From Prorocentrum cordatum (Eukaryota > Sar > Dinophyceae > Prorocentrales > Prorocentraceae): 64,000 nucleotides of DNA. Made by a program: the position numbers and the translations under genes. Below the pieces are notes generated by a model, which was given only the letters and a program-made list of their open reading frames with translations, was not told the DNA's origin and ran no database searches. Location of the stretch: positions 61,001 to 125,000 of the forward strand of contig CAUYUJ010013980.1 of NCBI GenBank assembly GCA_963575745.1, in the 5' to 3' direction. This document shows positions 33,625 through 42,937 of this stretch, one piece after another. The stretch's first letter is position 1. Each line of letters opens with the position of its first letter.

Positions 33625-33755
33625 TAGCGGAACGCGCTTGTCCGGAGGTGCTTTCCACCCTGCTGGCGACCCCGGAGGCGCCGGTGCGCAGAAAGGTCCT
33701 GAAGGATCACCTCGCGGCGATGGAGGCGGAGGGCCACAGGGTGGAGGCCGCCAAG
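33625..33755 (+). CDS. internal exon, unknown helical protein
   Basis: The frame reads ERACPEVLSTLLATPEAPVR, then RKVLKDHLAAMEAEGHRVE and AAKD. The codons are diverse and G/C-ending, so this is one of the clearest exons. AG at 33623-33624 is a candidate acceptor. The downstream border may be AAG|GATCCT (GA donor) before a CT-rich tract. Charged, probably two helices; family not recognised. Confidence 0.6.
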
Positions 33756-34109
33756 GATCCTCCTCCCTCCCTCCTCGCTCCTTAAGTTCTCTCTTCCCTC
33801 CCCCTCACCGTTTCCCTCTTGATTTGTCTTCCCTCTTCCGCCATCCTCCTCCCCTCGCAGGCCTTGTGCTGTATCAAAAGCCTCCTCTCCCTCGCTTCTT
33901 CCCTCCCCCCCTCCCTCCCTCCTCCCTCCCTCTTCCCTCTTCCCTCCCCCCCTCCTCCCTCCTCCACAAGTAAAGAACCAATACTTCTCTCCTCTCTCCC
34001 CTGGTGGCGTCCGGGAAATGGTCGGCCCCCCTCCGCGGATGGTTTTTTTGTCGACAGAATTCCCGGGACACAGGTTTTCGTTTTTTTTTTTTTTTTTTGT
34101 TGTTTGTTT
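33756..34109. other. pyrimidine-rich intron-like sequence
   Basis: CCCTCC and CTTCC repeats to 33970, unique sequence, then a T-rich run (34080-34122). No exon recognised. Confidence 0.5.
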
Positions 34110-34965
34110 TTTTTGTTTTGTTCCAAAACGCTGCTCTCGCTGAAGCGCTGGCTTCAAGTTGGGGCTACCGCTCGTTCTGAATCGTGCTCCCGCGGCGGCG
34201 CTGGCCTCATTTCCGCGACTCCGCTCGTTCCGAATCGTGATCCCGCTGCAGCGTTGGCGCCACTATTTCCAGTGCCATGACACGGCATGGTTTTCGGTCC
34301 TTCCAAATCTATTTAAATATGCCCCAAAATCTAGAGAATGGCCTCCCGAAGAAACCATCGGAAGTGATTACACATTCGGTGTCGATTCGTTGATTTTTTG
34401 GGCCGCCCCCCCCCCCCGGGGCGGGGCGGGGCGTCGCCACGCCATGCTATGTCAGGCTACGCGTCCTCATTTCTGCGCTTCCGCGCTTGGGCTTTTGTTC
34501 AAAAGGCTGCTCTCGCTGAAGCGCTGGCCTCAAGTTCTGGCTACCGCTCGTTCTGAATCGTGCTCCCGCTGCAGCGCTGGCCCCATTTCCGCGCTTCCGC
34601 TCGTTCCGAATAGTGCTCCCGCTGCAGCGCTGGCGTCACTATTTCCAGTGCCATGCCACGGCATGGATTCGGTCCTTCCAGCTAGGCCCCAAATGGCCTC
34701 CCGAAGAAACCATCGGAAGTGATTACACATTCGGTGGGGTTTCTTTGATTTTTTGGGCCGCAGAACCCCCCCCCACTTTGGGGCGTCGCCACGCGATGCT
34801 ATGTTATGCTACGCGTTAGTCTTCGACACATTGCTATGCCATGAGAAGCTATGCCATGCTGCGACATCCGATAGTGCGAATAGAGGGGGGATCCACGCCA
34901 TGGTAAGGGATGGGAGGGAGGGATAGGACGTCAGGTATGACGCGAGCCCACCTAGCTTGTCTTAC
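34110..34965. repeat. R11 repeat, plus orientation
   Basis: Several units of about 57 bp of the type GCTGCAGCGCTGGCGCC and CGCTCGTTCCGAATCGTG, two GAAGAAACCATCGGAAGTGA blocks, then ATGCTATGTCATGCTACGCG repeats. It ends in a block including CGCCATGGTAAGGGATGG and ACCTAGCTTGTC. It is inverted relative to 41127-41610. Confidence 0.75.
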
Positions 34966-35025
34966 CCCCCTCCCCCCTCCTCTCCTCTCCTCCTCCCTCC
35001 TCCTCCTCCTCCTCATTTTGCGCAG

Positions 35026-35139
35026 AAGTTCCTTGCGCGCGCCTTCTTCACCCGGGAGGATGTAGCCCCGAGCCTTCGGAGCCATGACAAGAGCTTGCGT
35101 GGACACGTTTCGCAAGGGCCGGCGTCTGCCGGCTGCTGA
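35026..35139 (+). CDS. candidate terminal exon, unknown protein
   Basis: The acceptor is one of the best in the window: a CCTCCTCC tract of about 60 nt, then TTTTGCGCAG. The frame reads KFLARAFFTREDVAPSLRSH, then DKSLRGHVSQGPASAGC and TGA 35137-35139. Third positions are G/C-biased. If a donor lies near 35110, the neighbouring frame (MTRACVDTFRKGRRLPAADV) could instead be coding. Confidence 0.55.
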   Translation, partial: KFLARAFFTREDVAPSLRSHDKSLRGHVSQGPASAGC

Positions 35140-35255
35140 TGTCGGGCGCCGGGGCCGCCACAGAACGATCCAGGGCGGAACACTGGCCCCAGTGCCAGGG
35201 TCGAGACCTCCCGGATCCCCGCACTGACAGAGCGAGGGGGCAGGAGGTCGGGCAG

Positions 35256-35384
35256 GAGCAGCGGAACCGTGAAGACCTCTGCACGCAGTGCCTGTCAGGC
35301 TTCGCCGCCAGGCACTTCCCTCGATGCATGGTCGCTCCCCGCGCCTCGAGAGTGCCTTCCGCCCGGACCGCTGGCGGGCAACGC
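35256..35384 (+). CDS. internal exon with Cys/His cluster
   Basis: The segment follows GAGGTCGGGCAG. The frame reads EQRNREDLCTQCLSGFAARH, then FPRCMVAPRASRVPSARTAG. Cys residues in CTQC and a later RC with nearby His could bind zinc, but the spacing fits no family I can name. It ends where a (GAC)n array begins. Confidence 0.5.
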
Positions 35385-35429
35385 GACGACGACGACGACG
35401 ACGACGACGGCGACGGCGACGGCGATCAA

Positions 35430-35518
<89 letters not shown>

Positions 35519-35545
35519 TCAAGACGACGACGACGACGACGCCTC
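35385..35545. repeat. (GAC)n microsatellite
   Basis: GAC triplets with two GGCGATCAA interruptions. Translations are poly-Asp, poly-Thr or poly-Arg. Confidence 0.95.
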
Positions 35546-35746
35546 GCGACGCGAATTCGATTCCCTATCCCCCCTCCCCTCTTTGTCTCCCCCGATTGGG
35601 CCGGGGAGCCGGCCGTTCGCGCCCCCTTGGCCCCCGCGCGGCGACGCCATTTAGCGCCACCCGGGCGGCCCACGGCCCCCCCCCCCCGGGCTTGGGTGCT
35701 GGGGCTGTTCTCGGCCACACGCAGGGGGCGGATAGGGGGGGGGGGA

Positions 35747-35754
<8 letters not shown>

Positions 35755-35777
<23 letters not shown>

Positions 35778-35980
35778 GAGGAGGAGGAGGAGGAGGAGGA
35801 GGAGGAGGGAGGAGGAGGAGGAGGAGGAGGAGGAGGAGGAGGAGGAGGAGGAGGAGGAGGGGAGGGGGGACGGCTCCTTCGAAGCACCCTGCCTCTCTGA
35901 AGGCGCGGGCCTCGTCTGTACAGATGTGGGGCCGACGCCTTCTGGGAAGCAGCCTCCTCCCGAGAAGCCTTCCCCCCTCC
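35755..35980. mobile_element. (GGA)n followed by FB8 foldback
   Basis: GGA triplets run to 35865. The FB8 copy spans about 35866-35980 with GAAGCACCCTGCCTCTCTGA, AAGGCGCGGGCCTCG and the inverted GGCCGACGCCTTCTGGGAAG. The other FB8 copies are at 53235, 57071 and 59360. Confidence 0.65.
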
Positions 35981-36050
35981 CCCTGCCCCCCTGTGCGAGC
36001 CGCTAATGCTTCGTCGGGCGGCACACCGGGGAACAGTGACACCACCCCTG

Positions 36051-36209
36051 TCGGGCGGGTTGTGCATGGGGGGTGGCCCGAATTGGGGGTGAAGAAAGGG
36101 GGCCCGAAGCCCTTGAAGGCCCCTTTTGGAGCGAGCAGGTGCGCAAAAGGGGCCCCGAAGGCCCAATTTTGGGCCTTCCTCTTCAACCCCCCACTGCTGC
36201 CCGCCCGAC
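36051..36209. mobile_element. FB21 foldback (single copy)
   Basis: CGGGCGGGTTGTGCATGGGG pairs with CCCCCCACTGCTGCCCGCCCG. Inner pairing involves GGCCCGAAGCCC and GGGGCCCCGAAGGCC. About 160 bp, non-coding. Confidence 0.6.
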
Positions 36210-36732
36210 CCACGATCAGCCCCCTGCTGCTTGAGGAGCAGGAGCAGGAGGGAGGAGCGAGGCGTTCGAGCCAGGTTCGTTTTTCTTGTTTGTTCTCTTG
36301 TTTGTTCCCCCCCCGTTTTGGTCGTTCGCCCTCCCCACCCTCTTCCCCTGTGTGTTTCGTTCGCTCTCTCTCTACCCGCCCTCCCCCACCCCCTGGAGAA
36401 ATCTCGAGGAGGAGGATGAGGATGAGGATGAGGAGGAGGCATGAGGGGAGGTTTGGGGGGGATTGCTTTTTTTTATGGGGTGGGGGGCTCGGTAGGCCTC
36501 CTCCTGCTTCAGGAGACCCCTTGGAATCCAGGGACCTCCATGCAGGGACTCCTGAGGACCCTCCTCCTGCAGCCAGAACTTCGGAGGAGGGGCCAACTCT
36601 GAGCTCGGAGGGGGCTTGGGTTCCTCGGGTCCTTCCGTTGGCTCTCCCTGCGTTGCTTTGGCAGCCTCGGCGCCCCTCGGCCCAGAAATGACCCTTCCCT
36701 TCCGAGACATCCGACGTGTATTTTGTTTGCAG
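36210..36732. other. unassigned intron-like sequence
   Basis: No supported exon. G-rich and CT-rich patches with a short GAGGATGAGG run (36405-36440). It ends in TGTATTTTGTTTGCAG, a good acceptor. Confidence 0.4.
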
Positions 36733-36865
36733 CCGCGGCCTCCCAGAGCTCTCCCGACCCGCTCTCCGGGGGGCAGCGTCTCGACGACCCGGAGCAACTC
36801 CTGCTGATCCCGGGGCCCGCACACGGCCCCCCGGAGGCCAAAGGAGAGCACCCGGGCTCGAGCAG
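36733..36865 (+). CDS. internal exon, unknown protein
   Basis: After the TTTTGTTTGCAG acceptor the frame reads AASQSSPDPLSGGQRLDDPE, then QLLLIPGPAHGPPEAKGEHP and GSS. The donor AG|GTCGGC follows at 36866. Pro/Gly-rich, probably a linker. It lies about 180 bp before the exon at 37048, on the same strand. Confidence 0.6.
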
Positions 36866-37047
36866 GTCGGCGCGTCGGAAGTCTGGCTCTTTGGGGGGGC
36901 GCGTGGCGGGGGGGCGGCAGACGGAGGGGGTCGGCGAGGGCTGCAGAAAAAGGGTCCTTTGGGGGCCCCGAGGGAGCCTTGAGGCTCCGAGCAGGGCACC
37001 CTTTCTTCCCTCCCAACCGGCGCCCCCCCCACCTGTTCGCGCTCAAG

Positions 37048-37238
37048 GTTTGCTGTCTTTCGAAGGTTCCGCATGGAAAGACCTCGACCCCCGTGAGGAC
37101 CTCTCGTCCGCCATTGTCGAGCTCGTCCGGGAGGCCGAGGTGCAGTTCACGGGCCAGAATGTGGAGACCCCGCAGCGCGTGGAGACGCTCGAGCTGATCC
37201 GGCGAACGGCCATCGACGCTGGGGTGGTGATCGCCGAG
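37048..37238 (+). CDS. internal exon, unknown protein (best single exon)
   Basis: The acceptor is GTTCGCGCTCAAG (or TTTCGAAG 18 nt later). The frame reads LLSFEGSAWKDLDPREDLSS, AIVELVREAEVQFTGQNVET, PQRVETLELIRRTAIDAGVV and IAE. It ends at GAG|GTGTAC or runs on as VYGDEDSFLVAQ to about 37280. Codons are varied with strong G/C third positions. It looks like a soluble alpha/beta protein. I do not recognise the family. Confidence 0.7.
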
Positions 37239-37494
37239 GTGTACGGCGACGAGGACTCATTCCTCGTTGCGCAGCCTCCTCCTCATCATCATCGTCGTTC
37301 CCTCCCTCTCGTCCTCCCGGACCAGCTGCAGCTCCCATCAGGTGGGAAGCAGGGGAGTTCCATGCACAGGCGCAGGGCAGCGTACACCGCCTGATTCCTA
37401 AGAGCCAGGCGTCACAGTCTCCTACACGGGGCGTCTTCGCTTGGCTTGGGGCCCCGGGGCCCTCACTGATAGATCTGGCTCGAGAAGGGCTGCA

Positions 37495-37650
37495 GAACAT
37501 TGGTGTGTATATATATATATGTATACACACATATACATATATACATATATATATATATATATGTGTGTATATATATATATATGTACGGGTGTATACATAC
37601 TGCATAGGTATAGTACAGATATAGACATGCACACAACAAACAAACATATA
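37495..37650. repeat. TA/CA-rich microsatellite
   Basis: ATATAT, ACATATAC and GTGTATATAT blocks between two candidate exons, consistent with an intron. Confidence 0.9.
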
Positions 37651-37670
37651 ATACACACAAGATTTTGAAG

Positions 37671-37775
37671 GCTCGCTGCCGCTTCGACTTACACCTTGGC
37701 CCTCTGACGGCTGGGGAAGCCCAGCTCGTCGAGAAGACGCGCGGCCTCCACGGCGCCATTCTCCCGCGCCCCCCT
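37671..37775 (+). CDS. internal exon, unknown protein
   Basis: The segment follows AAGATTTTGAAG. The frame reads ARCRFDLHLGPLTAGEAQLV, then EKTRGLHGAILPR, before becoming Pro-rich. The donor is not clear (GC at the CACG|GCGCCA step is possible). Confidence 0.5.
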
Positions 37776-37884
37776 CCACCGGGTGCTCCTGCCCCCCCCC
37801 CTCCGCGTCCTGTCGGTGAAATTCTCCCTCCGGCCCTGCTCCGTCCCTCCTTGCCCCGACCCTCCGGGGGGTCAACAGGAGAGG

Positions 37885-38205
37885 TGGGGGGGGCACGAAG
37901 CCACGCAAAGAACACGGGTGTCTGAACGCCTTGCGCGCCCTGGCGGGGCTTCCTGGACGGACGGGAGCGGCACGAAACTAGGCAAATCGTGCGGTGTCCG
38001 AATGCCCTGCCCTACCTGGCGGGGTCTCCCTGGAGGGGGGTGGGGGGGGGGCACGAAACCATGTGAATTGTACGGTATCCCATTACCCAGCGCGCCGTGG
38101 CGGGGCCACCCCGGAGGGGTGGGAGTGGCACGAAATTTAGTGAATGGTATGGTGTCCGACAACTCGGCCCGCCTTGGCGGGGCCGCCCGCATGCGACACC
38201 GTGGA
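37885..38205. repeat. about 77-bp tandem repeat
   Basis: Four diverged copies of a unit containing CTTGGCGGGGCC, a GGGAGTGGCACGAAA block and a CGGTGTCCGA block (near 37891, 37968, 38048 and 38125). Confidence 0.7.
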
Positions 38206-38534
38206 ACGAAAGAGAACATGTCGACAGAGGTCCCTGCCGCACTTGCCCGGTCAGTCCCCGCGGCCCGCCTGTCCGCCAGCGAGTGGGCATTTTTTGGTGG
38301 CGAACTCGGCGGGGAGGGACAGCTTCCACGCAACCGCAAAATGATAACTGGGCGGGTGGCCCCGTTCTGCCTCTGGATGCGCGCAGCACGGCAGACACCT
38401 ACGGCGAATCACCGGCGCCCCGCCCATGTGGCCGAGCGCTGTGGCAAGAGCTCTGCCAAGCTATCGGACCATGTGTTCCCCCAGCCGTTGTGGAAACCCT
38501 TTGGGGAATACTTGGGGGAGGATGGCGGGGAAGA
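38206..38534 (+). other. coding-like open frame, partly shared with 43.6 kb
   Basis: The frame reads MSTEVPAALARSVPAARLSA, SEWAFFGGELGGEGQLP, ITGRVAPFCLWMRAARQ and KLSDHVFPQPLWKPFGEYLG, with G/C third positions. However 38400-38505 aligns at the nucleotide level to 43600-43730 without frame conservation, so at least that half is a repeat (R21). Confidence 0.35.
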
Positions 38535-38756
38535 TCAGGAGGAGGAGGAGGAGGCTCAGGAGGAGGCTCAGGAGGAGGAGGAGGAGGAGGAGGAGGAGGA
38601 GGAGGAGGAGGAGGAGGGAGGAGGAGGAGGAGGAGGAGGAGGAGGAGGAGGAGGAGAAGGAGAAGGGGAGGAGGAGGAGGAGGAGGAGGAGGAGGAGGAG
38701 GAGGAGGAGGAGGAGGAGGAGCAGGAGCAGGAGCAGGAGCAGGAACAGGAGGAGGA
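38535..38756. repeat. (GGA)n microsatellite
   Basis: GGA with GCTCAG and GCAGGA variants. Low-complexity in all frames. Confidence 0.95.
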
Positions 38757-39015
38757 GGGGGCATCTTGGGAGCCTCTGGGGGCACTCTTGGGCCTCCGGG
38801 GAGCTTCCTGGGAGCCTCTTGGAGGCATCTTGAGGGCCTCCTTGGGCTTCTTGGGGGCCTATGGAGGCTTCTCGGGGGCCTCTTGAGCCATCTTAGGGCA
38901 TTCTTGGCCCGTCTGACGCCGTCGGAAGCCGTCTTGGGGGCCTCTCTGGGCAGACTTGGGGTCCTCTTTGGGTGCTCCAGGGCCGTCTTGAAGGCCATCT
39001 TGGGCGTCGTGGAGG
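38757..39015. repeat. R16 degenerate array, copy 2
   Basis: GGGGGCCTCTTGG and GCCGTCTTGG repeats with the CGTCGGAAGCCG core near 38930. Confidence 0.7.
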
Positions 39016-39364
39016 CCTCTTGATGCACCAACGATGTTGCAATAAACCCTCCCTCCAGTTCCTTCTCCATAGGTTCCATACAAGGACTTCTGTATCTTCA
39101 ATGCGGGAAGTGCCCCATTGGAAGACAACCGTCTCAGATCCGTCAACCATACCAATCAAAATTCCGGGGCTTTCAACGCCACAGTCAACGTGACGGTTGC
39201 GTCCTGATTGACAGCCTTGAATTTTGCCAGAACACCGCTCCTGGGACTTGAACGCCGAATCCGCATGATTGTTGCGTCCTGACAATCCTAGTTGGTGCAT
39301 TGGTGCCAGAACACCGTTCCTGGAACTTCAACCATAGAAGTCCTTCAACTGTGGTGCACAGTTC
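39016..39364 (-). other. unique segment with 79-bp duplication; minus-strand frames
   Basis: Two diverged copies of a unit of about 79 bp contain GCCAGAACACCG, CCTGGGACTTGAACGC and GTTGCGTCCTGA. On the minus strand a frame reads SGVLAKFKAVNQDATVTLTV then ALKAPEF and stops. Another longer frame reads ESPGILIGMVDGSETVVFQW. Either might be part of a gene; not resolved. Confidence 0.35.
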
Positions 39365-39525
39365 AGGCGAATGTGCGCGGCGCTAGGGTGAGAGCCACAT
39401 TTCGGAGAGGAACCGCCCTCCACCCTGGAAGCTGCTGCAAACTTGTGAAGACGAGAGTGCGCGGCGCTAAGGCGAAAACCGCATTTGGGAAGCCATCCGT
39501 CCTCCATCCTTGAAGCCGTTACAAA
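39365..39525. repeat. about 80-bp satellite, two copies
   Basis: GTGCGCGGCGCTAGGGTGAG and GTGCGCGGCGCTAAGGCGAA units, related to 14760-15113. Confidence 0.75.
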
Positions 39526-39539
39526 ATCAGGGGAGGAAG

Positions 39540-39690
39540 GGGTACTGATACCGCTACCCTTGCTTCGTTTTCACTTTTTTAGCCTCCTTGGAGGCCCTCG
39601 TCGCCTCCACTGGACTCGCCCCGGAATTCTCGCCAGAACGCACCCCAGGAGAGGTCGGGGATATCGGTATCAGTAACGTTTGGCCCCCCC
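39540..39690. mobile_element. FB19 foldback, copy 4
   Basis: Best-preserved ends: GGTACTGATACCGCTACCC and GATATCGGTATCAGTAAC. Interior CTCGTCGCCTCCACTGGACT and CCAGAACGCACCCCAGGAGA. Confidence 0.75.
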
Positions 39691-39907
39691 CCCGAAAGCT
39701 TCAGAATCATTCGTGGTAGGGAGGTCTCAGGCGAAACGCCCGGCCTGACAGGGAGGAGTTATTCAAAAGGAAAACGGATTGAGGAGGAGGAGGAGGATGA
39801 GGAGGAGGAGGAGGAGGAGGAGGAGGAGGAGGAGGAGGAGGAGGAGGAGGGGGGGGGGAAGGGGGGGGGGAGGGGGGGAGAGGAGGAGGATGAGGAGGAG
39901 GAGGGAG

Positions 39908-39966
39908 CCTGGTGGCCTCCCGATCTGGTTCAGCGAGATGCACGTGCTGGCCGACCGTTCGCTGCT
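39908..39966 (+). CDS. candidate exon before (TCG)n
   Basis: The frame reads GLPIWFSEMHVLADRSLL with strongly G/C-ending codons. A GTCGTC donor falls at the start of the (TCG)n array (39967-40022). The upstream acceptor is unclear within (GGA)n sequence. Confidence 0.45.
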
Positions 39967-40025
<59 letters not shown>

Positions 40026-40052
40026 TCGCTTCGCTTCTTGCCGCTGCTCGCC

Positions 40053-40119
40053 GCGAAAAAGGGAGGCAAGCCGTCGTTCCAGGACGCCCCCTGGCCCTGC
40101 AACTGCGCGCGGTGCCCAG
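40053..40119 (+). CDS. candidate exon with Cys cluster
   Basis: The frame reads AKKGGKPSFQDAPWPCNCAR then CP, and runs into (GGA)n. CNCARC is a compact Cys cluster. The acceptor may be GCGAAAAAG. No family recognised. Confidence 0.45.
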
Positions 40120-40129
40120 GAGGAGTTGG

Positions 40130-40847
40130 GAGGGAGGAGGAGGGAGGAGGAGGAGGAGGAGGAGGAGGAGGAGGAGGAGGAGGAGGAGGAGAAGGAGGAG
40201 AAGGGAGAGGGGAGGAGGAGGAGGAGGAGGAGGAGGAGGAGGAGGAGGAGGAGGAGGAGGAGGAGAAGGGAGACGGGAGAAGGGGGATGATGATGCTGCT
40301 GCTGATGATGATGACGATGATGGTGATGCTGATGCTGATGCTGCTGCTGATGATGATGATGCTGATGACGATGATGCTGATGATGATGGTGATGATGATG
40401 GTGATAATGCTGACTATGCTGATGATGATGAGGATGGTGCAGATGCTGCTGCTGCTGATGATGGACACTATGTTGATGATGATGTTGATGCTGATGCTGA
40501 TGGTGATGGTGAGGAGGCTGATGATGCTGATGATGCTCATGCTGATTATGCTGATGCTGATTCCGATGATGATCACGATGATGCTGCTGCTGATGATGAT
40601 GATGACGATGCTGATGCTGATGCTGATGCCGATGGAGATGATGCTGATGATGCTGATGATGCGGATGATGCGGATGTCGCTGATAATAATACTGACGATG
40701 CTGCTGATGATGATGATGTTGATGATGATGATGACGATGCTGATGATGACGATGCTGATTATGCTGCTGCTGATGATGATAATGCTGATGCTGATGATGA
40801 TGCTGATGATGATGACGATGATGAGGATGATGATGAGGATGATGATG

Positions 40848-40883
<36 letters not shown>

Positions 40884-41115
40884 CTGATGATGATGATGAT
40901 GATTCTTGTGGTGGTGGTGGTGGCGGTGTGGTAGTAGTGATGACGATGGTGATGGTGGTGGTGATGATGATGCTGCTAATGATGGTGATGCTGATGATGA
41001 TGATGACGATGATGATGATGCTGACTCAGTTGCTGATGTTGATGATGAGGAGGAGGACGAGGAGGAGGAGGGAGAGGAGGATGAGGAGGAGGAGGAGGAG
41101 GAGGAGGGGGAGGAG
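40130..41115. repeat. (GGA)n then (GAT/GCT)n, 1 kb
   Basis: GGA triplets to about 40280, GAT/GCT triplets to about 41045, GAG triplets to 41115. The long acidic or poly-Met frames are repeat-derived. Confidence 0.95.
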
Positions 41116-41126
41116 GAGGCTGATGA

Positions 41127-41610
41127 GGAAGAGGGCAAGCTAGGTGCGCAAGCGTCTTATCTGACGTCCTACCTCTTTCTCCCATCCTCACCATGGCGTA
41201 GATCTCCTCTCTATTTGCGCAGTCGGATGTTGTAACATGGCACAGCATTGCATGTCATAACATGGCGTTGAATATCATAGCATGGCATAGCATGTTGTGG
41301 CACTGCGTAGTCAAGCACTGCATGTTATAGTATTGTAGCTGAAGGCATGGCATGGCACAGCGGAACACACCATAGCATTGCATTGCATGCCATGGCACGA
41401 CATTGGAACTGAGTCCAGCGCTGCAGCGGGAGCATGATTTGGAACGAGCAGAAGCGCGGAAATGAGGCCAGCGCAGCAGCGGGAGCACGATTCGGAACGA
41501 ACGGAAGTGCGGACATGAGGCCAGCGCTGCAGCGGGACCACGATGCGGAACGAGTGGAGGCCCGAATATGAGTAGCGGGAGCAAATTTTGAAGGACTGGA
41601 GAGAAACGGA
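41127..41610. repeat. R11 repeat, inverted orientation
   Basis: It begins GCAAGCTAGGTGCGC and contains CTGACGTCCTACC and CACCATGGCGTAGATC. CATGGCATAGC repeats and three CCAGCGCTGCAGCGGGAGCA units follow. It is the reverse complement, in order and content, of 34110-34965, with fewer units. Confidence 0.75.
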
Positions 41611-41848
41611 TGTGTAACAACACATATGAAAGACCAACTCGCCGGAATTTGGTGTGAAAAGCAGTACGTGGAGGGGGGGCGAACATCTTCTGGACAGAGT
41701 CAGGGGAGAGGAGAGTGATATTCATATCGTGTAATTGTGGATGAGGAGGTGGAGGAGGAGGAGGCGGAGGAGGAGGAGGAGGAGGAGGAGGAGGAGGCGG
41801 AGGCGGAGGCGGAGGAGGAGGAGGGGGCAGCTGGGCCCTCCCGCCCAG

Positions 41849-41904
41849 GAGCAGGACATGTTCACGAACGAGCTGGGGCCCCTGTTTGAGGCGCTGAGCC
41901 GCAC
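41849..41904 (+). CDS. internal exon, unknown protein
   Basis: Classical borders: CTCCCGCCCAG acceptor and GTGAGC donor. The 56-nt exon reads EQDMFTNELGPLFEALSR with G/C-ending codons. It is preceded by (GGA)n at 41745-41825, which would be intronic. Confidence 0.6.
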
Positions 41905-41934
41905 GTGAGCGGGCCGCCCGCTCACGTGGCGGCG

Positions 41935-42318
41935 CGTGGCGGCTGCTCGCAGCCACGGGGGGGCCTGTACGACGGGGGGGGAGGCCACAGCCAGGGCCCG
42001 CCAAGGCAGGGCACTGCCGACTTCTTATCGGATATTGTTTCTTGTGTCTGGAGATTCGGCCAGGATATCGACGGCAGAATTCATTGGCACTGGGAATGGT
42101 TGTGCGTCGAAGCTGCGAAACATGCGCAGACTGCTCCGCATATCTGCGGACCAGTCTACGCATTCTTCGTAGGTTTGAAGGGACATCGGTTGTGGGGTAA
42201 GTCAATTCTGCAGTCGATTCCCCATTCGAGAACTGCCACCTGGACAGAACGAGGAACGGAGAATGCCGGGACCCACGGCTCCAGTTCTCTCGGGTGCGCC
42301 CACGGCCCCCTCTCCTAG
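41935..42318 (+). other. open frame of uncertain status
   Basis: The frame reads ADFLSDIVSCVWRFGQDIDG, RIHWHWEWLCVEAAKHAQTA and PHICGPVYAFFVGLKG, to a TAG at 42316-42318. Complex amino-acid content but little third-position bias. A minus-strand frame over the same bases is also open. Confidence 0.3.
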
Positions 42319-42611
42319 GGGGCCCTGACCACAGCCGGTGGTTGCCAGGAGGTGGCCCTGGCCCAACGGGGCCCCCAGCGCTCCGCTCCATCGTTTGGAG
42401 CCTCCGGGGCCCCCAGGGGCTCGAGGAGGGGTGTTCATGGAGGCTCTTCGGACCTCCAGTGCATGCGCAAGATGGTCGAACCCTCGCACACTTGAGGGGG
42501 GTGGTCATCACTCCCCCGCCCCCGACATCACTGCTGATTTTAGCACGGGTGGTGGTTTGGGGGCTTGACTATTTCTGTGCGCGCATGCCCTCTCCGTTGC
42601 CACACCCTCAG

Positions 42612-42785
42612 TATTCAGCTTCGAGCTCCGGGGGTGTATCTTGTGCCGCAGGGCTCGAACTTGCTGTCCATGTGCGGTGCCTGGGAGGTCCCGATGGCCA
42701 CCTTGGGCCAGGACCACGCCTGGCAGCACCTGACACGGGCGCACGCTCGCCGAAGACCAGCAGAAGCGGCACCAAGAGGAACTGT
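42612..42785 (+). CDS. internal exon, unknown protein
   Basis: The acceptor is CCACACCCTCAG. The frame reads IQLRAPGVYLVPQGSNLLSM, CGAWEVPMATLGQDHAWQHL and TRAHARRRPAEAAP. Strong G/C third positions and rich in W, C, H and M, so unlikely to be chance. The donor is not resolved before the (GGA)n at 42785-42905. Confidence 0.6.
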
Positions 42786-42937
42786 CGGAGGAGGAGGAGG
42801 AGGAGGAGGAGGATCAGGAGCAGGAGGAGAAGCAGGATGAGGAGCAGGATAAGGAGGAGGAGGAGGAGGAGGAGGAGGAGGAGGAGGAGGAGGGGGAGGG
42901 GGAGGAGGATCGAGGCGGACCAGCAGGAACCGTCGGA

